A DNA stretch of 64,000 nucleotides from Adhaeribacter pallidiroseus (GTDB taxonomy: Bacteria; Bacteroidota; Bacteroidia; Cytophagales; Hymenobacteraceae): positions 2,604,001-2,668,000 of the forward strand of contig NZ_QASA01000001.1 of the NCBI RefSeq assembly GCF_003340495.1. Direction: 5' to 3'. Positions within the stretch are counted from its first letter, which is position 1. Each line of letters begins with the position of its first letter. This document shows positions 57,563 to 64,000 of the stretch, piece by piece. The translations under genes and the position numbers were made by a program. The notes below the pieces were generated by a model. That model was given only the letters and a program-made list of their open reading frames with translations, ran no database searches and was not told the DNA's origin.

Positions 57563-58699
57563 ATGAAGAAAACCCGACTTTTAATCGCCTCGGTACTTAA
57601 GCCCGTAAACGATACCCGCATGTTCGAGAAAATTGGATGTTCACTGGCCAAATTACCCAATACCGAGGTACATCTAGCTGGTTTTCCGGGAGTTCTGCCA
57701 AATACAAAGTTTACGATCAGTTTTCATCCGTTTTCTGCTTTTAAACGCTTAAGCTGGGGTCGGGTAAAAGTGCAATGGGAATTCTGGCAACTGCTACGGC
57801 AACTACAACCCGATTTACTCATTATCAGCACGCACGAGTTTTTAATAGTAGCCGTACTTTTTAAACTTTTTTTTAAAAAAAAGCTGTGGTACGACGTCCG
57901 GGAAAACTATTATCTGAACCTGACTACCCAAAATTTTTACGGGGGAGTTACGAAACACTTGCTGGCTTATGGCATCCGAGTTACCGAAATACTAAGCGCC
58001 CCGTTTATAGCGCATTACTTACTAGCCGAAAAATCGTACGCCGGCGAATTACCTTTTATTAAAAATAAGTTTACCGTACTCGAGAACAAGTATATTTCCC
58101 TGATAGCCAGCCCACCTGTTTATAAAACTTTTCCGGTAAAAATTGAGTCTCGTCCAATCCGGTTTTTGTTCTCCGGTACCATTTCGCAAATGCACGGTAT
58201 TTTTGAGGCGATTGCGTTATGCCAACAATTGCAAGAAAGACAGGCTGCTATTTCGTTAACTATTATTGGTTACTGTGCTGTTCCGGATACTTTCAACCGG
58301 CTTAAAGAATTACAAAAGGCTTGTTCCTTTATTACTTTAATCGGGGGTGACTCGCTGGTACCCCATTCCGAAATAGTAAAGCAAATTCAGAATTGCCACG
58401 TGGGTTTATTGCCATACCAACCCCATCCCAGTACCTTCCGGTGCGTACCTACCAAGCTTTTTGAATACCTGGCAAATGGCTTACCCGTGTTAGTTCAAGA
58501 AAATCCCTATTGGGCCGATATCATAAATCAAAATAAAGCCGGAGTGAACCTAAATTTTAAAAAATTTAATGCATCTGCAATTTTAAAAAAGCTTACTACG
58601 CAAGAATTTTACCCGGATGGGTCCTCGCCCGAAGTTTTCTGGAGTACGGAAGAAGTAAAACTTTTAAGTTTATTTAATAAATATTTTAAACATCCTTAA
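57563..58699 (+). CDS. GT4-like glycosyltransferase
   Basis: 378 aa, GT-B fold, no signal. The N-terminal domain has RLLIASVLKPVNDTRMFEKIG, the C-terminal domain FLFSGTISQMHGIFEAI and VGLLPYQPHPSTFRCVPTKLFEYLANGLPVL, with the E-x7-E type nucleotide-sugar region. Probably builds an exopolysaccharide or lipid-linked glycan. Diverges from dapD; 67-88 bp before fabH. Confidence 0.85.
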   Translation: MKKTRLLIASVLKPVNDTRMFEKIGCSLAKLPNTEVHLAGFPGVLPNTKFTISFHPFSAFKRLSWGRVKVQWEFWQLLRQLQPDLLIISTHEFLIVAVLFKLFFKKKLWYDVRENYYLNLTTQNFYGGVTKHLLAYGIRVTEILSAPFIAHYLLAEKSYAGELPFIKNKFTVLENKYISLIASPPVYKTFPVKIESRPIRFLFSGTISQMHGIFEAIALCQQLQERQAAISLTIIGYCAVPDTFNRLKELQKACSFITLIGGDSLVPHSEIVKQIQNCHVGLLPYQPHPSTFRCVPTKLFEYLANGLPVLVQENPYWADIINQNKAGVNLNFKKFNASAILKKLTTQEFYPDGSSPEVFWSTEEVKLLSLFNKYFKHP

Positions 58700-58727
58700 A
58701 TATTTTTATCCGTATAAATAAAAAATT

Positions 58728-58743
58728 TTTAGATTAATCTAAA
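58728..58743. promoter_or_regulatory. Palindromic operator candidate overlapping the fabH -33 region
   Basis: TTTAGATTAATCTAAA is a perfect 16-bp palindrome. Its right end covers the place where the -33 element of the fabH promoter should lie (the -7 TATATTTG is at 58762-58769). The shape resembles DtxR/MntR boxes (TTTAGGTTAACCTAAA type), and an MntR gene lies 1.2 kb downstream. Confidence 0.5.
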
Positions 58744-58761
58744 TATTTAAGATTATACTTT

Positions 58762-58769
58762 TATATTTG
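58762..58769 (+). promoter_or_regulatory. -7 element of fabH
   Basis: TATATTTG followed by C, 18 bp before the ATG at 58788. No TTG at the usual distance, as expected for an activated or repressed promoter. Confidence 0.5.
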
Positions 58770-58787
58770 CCAAGAACACAAAGCTTT

Positions 58788-59789
58788 ATGAGAAATTCGA
58801 AGATTGCCGGGGTTGGCCATTATTTACCCGAAAAAGTGGTTACGAATTTTGATCTGGAAAAAATTATGGAAACGTCTAACGACTGGATTCTGGAACGCAC
58901 CGGAATTGAGGAACGTCGTTATTTTGAACCAGGAAAAGATACCACCGCCAATATGGGAGCGAAAGCCAGTTTAAAGGCTTTGGCTATGGCGGGCGTGGAA
59001 GCTTCGCAACTTGATTTAATTGTATTTGCCACGCTAAGCCCCGATTATGTGTTTCCGGGTTCCGGCGTTTTACTGCAACGCGAGTTAAAGTTAAAAGAAA
59101 TTCCGGCTATTGATGTGCGTAACCAATGCTCCGGTTTTATTTATGCCTTATCCATTGCCGATCAGTTTATTAAAACGGGCATGTACAATAATGTGCTGGT
59201 AGTAGGTTCCGAAATCCACTCTTCTGGCCTGGACATGACCACCCGAGGTCGTGCCGTTTCCGTAATTTTCGGGGATGGCGCGGGCGCCGTGGTGTTAAGG
59301 CCCGCCGAAGCCGAAGATTCCGGCATTTTATCGACGCATTTGCACGCCGACGGAGAATTGGCCGAAGAGTTGGCTTGCCTGGCGCCTACCAGTAACCAAG
59401 CCGAGCGTTTAACCTCCGCGATGATCGAGGATGGCTCTATTTACCCCGTTATGAACGGACAAACCGTTTTTAAAAATGCGGTAGTCCGTTTTCCGGAAGT
59501 AATTATGGAAGCTTTGCAACAAAACAATTACCAACCCCAGGATATTGATATGCTGATACCGCACCAGGCAAACCTGCGGATTATTCAGTTTATACAACAA
59601 AAAATGAAATTACCCGCCGAAAAAGTTTTTAGTAACATTCAGCGGTACGGTAACACTACGGCGGCCTCGGTGCCCATTGCTTTAAGCGAAGCCGTAGAAC
59701 AAGGCAAAATTAAATCCGGCGATTTGGTTTGTCTGGCGGCCTTTGGCAGCGGCTTTACCTGGGCTTCGGCCTTAATCCGGTGGAGCTAA
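58788..59789 (+). CDS. fabH: 3-oxoacyl-ACP synthase III
   Basis: Starts fatty acid synthesis by condensing acyl-CoA with malonyl-ACP. 333 aa from ATG 58788 (MRNSKIAGVGHYLP); a TTG 7 codons before is unlikely. Catalytic triad: Cys in RNQCSGFIYAL, His in IPHQANLRI, Asn in YGNTTAASVPIAL. The acidic SFKDEL-like region and FGDGAGAVVL are present. The usual plsX/fabD neighbours are absent, so this may be a specialised copy. Confidence 0.93.
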   Translation: MRNSKIAGVGHYLPEKVVTNFDLEKIMETSNDWILERTGIEERRYFEPGKDTTANMGAKASLKALAMAGVEASQLDLIVFATLSPDYVFPGSGVLLQRELKLKEIPAIDVRNQCSGFIYALSIADQFIKTGMYNNVLVVGSEIHSSGLDMTTRGRAVSVIFGDGAGAVVLRPAEAEDSGILSTHLHADGELAEELACLAPTSNQAERLTSAMIEDGSIYPVMNGQTVFKNAVVRFPEVIMEALQQNNYQPQDIDMLIPHQANLRIIQFIQQKMKLPAEKVFSNIQRYGNTTAASVPIALSEAVEQGKIKSGDLVCLAAFGSGFTWASALIRWS

Positions 59790-59825
59790 TTTCGTTGCTT
59801 GTTGTTGGTTGTTAGTAAATAGACC

Positions 59826-59855
59826 ATCGTCGATAGACCATTGTTTATCGACGAT
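59826..59855. repeat. Hairpin ATCGTCGATA/TATCGACGAT before mntR
   Basis: Perfect 10-bp inverted repeat with 10-nt spacer, in the 210-bp gap between fabH and mntR. The remainder is repeated words (GTTGTTGGTTGTTAG; CAACCAACCACGAACAACC). Confidence 0.5.
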
Positions 59856-60000
59856 AGGTAAAGCAAATGATTAGAAAATAGTAAAATGGCTAAACTAAGT
59901 AATTAAAAGATGATGAATAAGAAAGTGCAAAGCTTACAACCTTTCAACTTTCTAATCTGCAACCAACCACGAACAACCAATAACAAACAACTAAAAGGAA

Positions 60001-60657
60001 GTGCTGAGCTACACGGAAGAAAATTATATCAAAACCATTTACAAGCTGTCGCAAGGCGTTGATAAAGAAGTAAATACCAATGCGATTGCCGAAACGCTGC
60101 AGACCAAAGCGGCCTCGGTGAGTGATATGCTGCGGAAGCTAAGCAGTAAAAATATTATTTTTTATGTTAAATACCGAGGGGTTTCCCTTTCACCGGAAGG
60201 ACAGCGAATCGCGTTGCAGATCATTCGCAAGCACCGGCTGTGGGAAGTGTTTTTGGTAGAAAAACTGCATTTTAATTGGGATGAAGTACACGAAGTGGCC
60301 GAAGAACTGGAACATATCACCTCTCCCCTGCTGGTGCAGCGCCTGGACGAGTTTTTAGACTTTCCCAAAACGGACCCGCACGGCGACCCGATACCCTCCG
60401 CAGATGGCATACTCACTGACCCAGTAAAAGTGGTAGCCGCCGATTTGGAAGTAAATACTACCGGCGTAGTAAGCGGCGTAAAAGACACCCGACCTTTGTT
60501 TTTGCAGCACCTCGATAAAATTGGTTTGCATTTAGGCGTGCAAATAACCGTTCTGGACCAGATTGCTTATGATAAATCCCTGGAAATTAAAGTAGAAAAC
60601 AACAAGACCTTGGTTATATCGCACGAAGTAGCCCGTAATCTACTCGTATCTGTTTAG
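60001..60657 (+). CDS. mntR: MntR/DtxR-family metal-dependent transcriptional regulator
   Basis: 218 aa from GTG. N-terminal winged helix (MLSYTEENYIKTIYKLSQG; NAIAETLQTKAASVSDMLRKLSSK), then the metal-binding/dimer domain (HRLWEVFLVEKLHFNWDEVHEVAEELEH with His, Glu ligands), and a C-terminal SH3-like FeoA domain. With Mn(II) or Fe(II) bound it should repress uptake genes. The Nramp transporter gene starts 28 bp downstream. Confidence 0.93.
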   Translation: MLSYTEENYIKTIYKLSQGVDKEVNTNAIAETLQTKAASVSDMLRKLSSKNIIFYVKYRGVSLSPEGQRIALQIIRKHRLWEVFLVEKLHFNWDEVHEVAEELEHITSPLLVQRLDEFLDFPKTDPHGDPIPSADGILTDPVKVVAADLEVNTTGVVSGVKDTRPLFLQHLDKIGLHLGVQITVLDQIAYDKSLEIKVENNKTLVISHEVARNLLVSV

Positions 60658-60685
60658 TTTTTTAAATTTTAGTAATACATAGCGT

Positions 60686-62572
60686 ATGATCAATCAAGAT
60701 TCTTTTCCCATAGGTAAATCTTTAGAAGAAGTAAACGCCTCCGTAGATACCACCCGGCAAACAGGTTTCTGGCGCAAATTACTTTCTTTTATGGGCCCTG
60801 CTTACCTGGTAAGCGTCGGGTACATGGACCCGGGCAATTGGGCCACCGACATTGCCGGCGGCAGTCAGTTTGGGTATAAACTGCTGTGGGTGTTGCTGAT
60901 GTCGAACTTGATGGCCTTATTGTTACAAAGTTTAAGCGCCCGGTTGGGGGTGGTACGCGGCAAAGATTTAGCCCAGGCCTCGCGCGAATCGTACCCCCGC
61001 ATTATAAATGTGCCTTTGTATATCTTAGCCGAAATTGCCATTGCGGCCTGCGACCTGGCCGAAGTACTGGGCATGGCCATTGGGTTACAACTGTTATTTG
61101 GCTTACCTCTTATTTGGGGCGTAAGCTTAACCGTACTCGATACTTTTTTGCTGCTTTTTTTAATAAATCAGGGCATGCGTAAAATGGAAGCTTTTATTCT
61201 GGTTTTAGTAAGTATTATCGGCAGCGCCTTTATACTGGAAATGTTTTTTGCTAAACCCGCTTTAACCGAGATTGCTTCCGGCCTAGTGCCTTCCATTCCT
61301 AATAACGAGGCTTTGTACATTGCTATTGGCATTATTGGGGCCACTGTAATGCCGCACAACCTGTACTTGCATTCGTCGTTGGTGCAAACCCGCAAATTTG
61401 AGCGTAGCGTAGAAGGCATCCGGCGGGCCATTAAATTTAACTTTATTGATTCGGCCATTGCTTTAAACATGGCCTTGTTTGTAAACGCCGCAATTTTAAT
61501 TCTGGCGGCGACGGCTTTTTACAAAAACGGTATGTTTGCCGTCGCCGAAATTAAAGATGCGCATAAGTTTCTGGCTCCTTTGCTGGGTTCTAAATGGGCG
61601 CCTATTTTGTTTGCGGTAGCGCTAATTGCCGCTGGCCAAAGTTCTACGCTTACCGGTACTTTAGCCGGCCAGATTGTAATGGAAGGCTACTTAAACTTCC
61701 GCATTCAGCCCTGGCTCCGGCGCATGATTACCCGTTTACTGGCCGTTGGTCCGGCTTTGTTCGTTATTATTTACTTCGGCGAAGAATATACGGGCAGATT
61801 GTTGGTTTTTAGTCAGGTAGTTTTAAGTTTACAGCTCGGGTTTGCCGTTATTCCCTTAATTCATTTTGTAAGCAGCCGCACCCGCATGGGGGAATTTGCG
61901 ATTGGTACTTGGCTTAAATCAGGAGCTTGGCTGGTCGCCACCATTATTGTTCTCTTAAATATTAAGCTGGTTTACGAAGAAATCTCGGGCTGGCTAACTG
62001 CTAGCTCCTACCCCATTATAATCTGGCTGACGGTAGTTCCGATGGCGCTGGCTTGTTTATTTTTATTGCTGTATATCACATTTCAGCCTTTCGTAGTGAA
62101 AGCTTTGCATCATCATCCGGTGGCGAAACACTACCGGGCAGTCGAGTATCAACCCTTAGCGAAACCTATTTACTCGCGGGTAGCCATTGCCTTAGATTTT
62201 AGCGAAGTAGATAAACACGTTATTAATAATGCTTTGGCCATTGGTAACCAGTCCGCCGAATATGTGCTGATTCATATTGTGGAGACCGCCGGCGCCTTAG
62301 TTATGGGGCCGGATATTGTGGATTACGAAACTAGCTCCGACCAGCAAAATTTAGATCGTTACGCGAAAGATCTTCGCGCAAAAGGCTACCAGGTAACCGT
62401 AAAGTTAGGTTACGGCAATCCAAAAAAATGCATCCCCATAATAGTAAAAGATTTTGATGCCGAGTTATTAGTAATGGGTTCCCACGGACACCAACTCATG
62501 AAAGATTTAATACTGGGCACTACCATTGATTCGGTGCGGCATTCAGTTAAAATTCCGGTACTTATTGTTTAA
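60686..62572 (+). CDS. mntH: Nramp-family Mn/Fe transporter fused to a UspA domain
   Basis: 628 aa. Residues about 28-460: eleven-helix Nramp transporter with GYMDPGNWATDI (DPGN metal site, TM1) and VMPHNLYLHSSL (MPHN, TM6). Residues about 495-628: universal stress protein domain (SRVAIALDFSE... ending VMGSHGHQLMKDLILGTTIDSVRHS, the ATP-binding G-2x-G-9x-G(S/T) pattern). The fusion suggests ATP- or stress-dependent gating of Mn uptake. Co-directional with mntR. Confidence 0.93.
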   Translation: MINQDSFPIGKSLEEVNASVDTTRQTGFWRKLLSFMGPAYLVSVGYMDPGNWATDIAGGSQFGYKLLWVLLMSNLMALLLQSLSARLGVVRGKDLAQASRESYPRIINVPLYILAEIAIAACDLAEVLGMAIGLQLLFGLPLIWGVSLTVLDTFLLLFLINQGMRKMEAFILVLVSIIGSAFILEMFFAKPALTEIASGLVPSIPNNEALYIAIGIIGATVMPHNLYLHSSLVQTRKFERSVEGIRRAIKFNFIDSAIALNMALFVNAAILILAATAFYKNGMFAVAEIKDAHKFLAPLLGSKWAPILFAVALIAAGQSSTLTGTLAGQIVMEGYLNFRIQPWLRRMITRLLAVGPALFVIIYFGEEYTGRLLVFSQVVLSLQLGFAVIPLIHFVSSRTRMGEFAIGTWLKSGAWLVATIIVLLNIKLVYEEISGWLTASSYPIIIWLTVVPMALACLFLLLYITFQPFVVKALHHHPVAKHYRAVEYQPLAKPIYSRVAIALDFSEVDKHVINNALAIGNQSAEYVLIHIVETAGALVMGPDIVDYETSSDQQNLDRYAKDLRAKGYQVTVKLGYGNPKKCIPIIVKDFDAELLVMGSHGHQLMKDLILGTTIDSVRHSVKIPVLIV

Positions 62573-62717
62573 GCTTTTGGGCTGCTGACAAGTTAAAAAT
62601 TTAAAAATTTGCCAGATTTAAAGCTTTTTAAAACCGGAACGAATACGGACGCGGCGGATGTTTCGTTAAAAGCATAAACCTAGGTCTTTATTTGTATTTT
62701 CATTTTTGTTGCTCCCA

Positions 62718-63290
62718 ATGCGCTTCTTACCTACTTTTTTTAAATTTTTTATTGCCTTGTTGCTGGTGGCTTCCGTTGTTCCAGCTTTTAGTAAATCCGT
62801 TCTTCATCCGCCGGGTAAAACCAAGAAAGGCGCTATAAATTGGTTAACTTTTGAGCAGGCCGTGGCGCAATCTAAAAAAGAACCCCGTAAAATTTTTATC
62901 GACGTGTATACCGATTGGTGCGGCTGGTGCCGGAAAATGGAAAAAAGCACTTTTACCGATCCCGTTTTAGCAGATTACGTGAACAAAAATTTTTACGCCG
63001 TTAGGTTAGATGCCGAAAGCCAAGAACCTATTACCCTGGATGGTAAAACTTTTAATTACAACCAACAGAAAAGAGCCCACGAGTTAGCTTTTATTTTGCT
63101 GCAAGGTCAGTTGAGCTTCCCGACTACGGTTTATTTAGACGAAAATTTAAAAATATTGGCACCTGTGCCGGGTTATCTGGATGTGCCGGCTTTCCGGGAT
63201 ATAATTACCTTTTTTGGCGACAATCATTATAAAAAATTAACTTTCCCGCAGTATACCGCTAATTTAAAAACAGCCAAAAAGGCAAATTAA
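62718..63290 (+). CDS. Thioredoxin-fold protein with CGWC motif
   Basis: 190 aa from ATG 62718 (a TTG four codons earlier is possible). Signal peptide or anchor ([23 protein letters not shown]). The active site is [14 protein letters not shown], as in DsbD-gamma/thioredoxin_7 domains that reduce or oxidise periplasmic thiols. [13 protein letters not shown] carries the cis-Pro. Partner reductase not seen. Confidence 0.9.
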   Translation: MRFLPTFFKFFIALLLVASVVPAFSKSVLHPPGKTKKGAINWLTFEQAVAQSKKEPRKIFIDVYTDWCGWCRKMEKSTFTDPVLADYVNKNFYAVRLDAESQEPITLDGKTFNYNQQKRAHELAFILLQGQLSFPTTVYLDENLKILAPVPGYLDVPAFRDIITFFGDNHYKKLTFPQYTANLKTAKKAN

Positions 63291-63304
63291 TAACGCACCT
63301 TCAT

Positions 63305-64000
63305 TTGGGAAATACAACCTATCTCCATTCCACAGATACCATTGTAGCTTTAGCCACGGCGGCCGGTAAGGGTGCCATCTCGGTTATCCGTTTATCCGGT
63401 CCGCAAGCCATTAGCATTTGTAATGCAATTTTTAGTGGAAAGAACTTGCTGGAGCAACCTTCTCATACCATTCACTTTGGTACCATTCGAGATGGTGCCC
63501 GCGTAGTGGATGAAGTATTGGTTTCCTTGTTTGTAGCGCCGCATTCTTACACCACAGAAAATGTAGTAGAAATTTCTTGTCACGGCTCCGATTACATTGT
63601 ACAGGAAATCATTAAACTTATACTTCAAAAAGGTGCTCGGTTGGCGCAAGCGGGTGAATTTACGAAACGCGCTTTCTTAAACGGGAAATTCGATTTAACG
63701 CAAGCCGAAGCCGTGGCGGATCTGATTGCCGCCGATTCTTCGAAAGCGCACGAAGTAGCTATAAAACAAATGCGCGGTGGGTTTTCAGTTGAAATTAAAG
63801 CCTTGCGTGCCCAACTCATTCATTTTGCCTCGTTAATCGAACTTGAATTAGATTTTGGTGAAGAAGATGTAGAATTTGCCGATCGTGCGGCTCTGGAAAA
63901 CCTGGTTCATCATCTGCAAAATCTTATTCGTAATTTGCTCCAATCTTTTACTTTGGGTAATGTGCTTAAAAATGGCGTAGCCACGGTTATTGTGGGTAAA
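63305..64000 (+). CDS. mnmE: tRNA modification GTPase MnmE, N-terminal part
   Basis: Works with MnmG to make (c)mnm5U34 in tRNA. The frame has no ATG; a TTG at 63305 gives [32 protein letters not shown], the normal beginning. 232 codons are in the window: the formyl-THF-binding TrmE domain ([38 protein letters not shown]) and the start of the helical domain ([16 protein letters not shown]). The window ends in VGK, at the first residues of the GTPase P-loop. It begins 14 bp after the thioredoxin-like gene. Confidence 0.93.
   Translation, partial: MGNTTYLHSTDTIVALATAAGKGAISVIRLSGPQAISICNAIFSGKNLLEQPSHTIHFGTIRDGARVVDEVLVSLFVAPHSYTTENVVEISCHGSDYIVQEIIKLILQKGARLAQAGEFTKRAFLNGKFDLTQAEAVADLIAADSSKAHEVAIKQMRGGFSVEIKALRAQLIHFASLIELELDFGEEDVEFADRAALENLVHHLQNLIRNLLQSFTLGNVLKNGVATVIVGK

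Overview
The window reads as chromosomal DNA of a Bacteroidota bacterium, most likely a Cytophagales/Hymenobacteraceae-type organism (Adhaeribacter/Hymenobacter-like). The evidence is type IX secretion genes (a C25 sortase of PorU2 type with a PorV/PorQ-like porin), DUF4199 and DUF2382 proteins, a PadR/PspC-GIN pair, an MntH-Usp fusion, and promoters of the Bacteroidota type (TTG, about 20 bp, TAnnTTTG). Genes are densely packed, on both strands, in short operons. Codon use looks even except in the island at 14.9-18.2 kb. No tRNA, rRNA or CRISPR was found.

Layout. 0-3.5 kb: a partial FdtA/WxcM-like sugar isomerase diverging from a DegT-family aminotransferase, then YigZ and CorA. 3.5-9.4 kb: a large DUF3352-like membrane-anchored protein, D-aminoacyl-tRNA deacylase, MazG-like, ComB-like and GcvT. 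9.5-12.8 kb: a MITE-like repeat, a CHASE3 histidine kinase with a CheY-like regulator, and RNase HII. 13.0-20.1 kb: an acetate uptake and activation set (DUF485, ActP, acetyl-CoA synthetase) split by a roughly 3.3 kb accessory island. The island holds a lipoprotein gene, an ORF-less group II intron, two attC-like sites, a frameshifted FAD oxidoreductase, a 54-codon ORF and a second MITE copy. 20-32 kb: small exported proteins, a NarL-type two-component pair with a degenerate kinase, PepF peptidase, a ferredoxin-type reductase, M23 peptidase, MscS, a LolC/E-like permease, Fmt and DHFR.

32-40 kb: two DUF2382 stress proteins, then convergent porU2 (two frameshifts) and its PorV/PorQ-like partner. 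40-50 kb: PadR and PspC-GIN, a GT39-like membrane protein, CCA-adding enzyme, methylmalonyl-CoA epimerase, cysteine desulfurase, M48 protease, and an L,D-transpeptidase-like protein. 51-64 kb: ABC-F ATPase, a proline-rich barrel protein, the third MITE copy, two tandem 50-residue membrane proteins, 3-hydroxybutyryl-CoA dehydrogenase, DapD, a glycosyltransferase, FabH, MntR, MntH-Usp, a thioredoxin-like protein, and the start of MnmE, cut by the window edge at its P-loop.

Most of this is housekeeping. The least explained parts are (1) the cassette-like island, in which removal of the intron restores an attC-like site, (2) three 128-bp TA-flanked repeats of equal length, and (3) porU2, broken twice at identical A6 runs. 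CDS coordinates follow the reading frames. Coordinates of short sites were counted by eye and may be off by a base.
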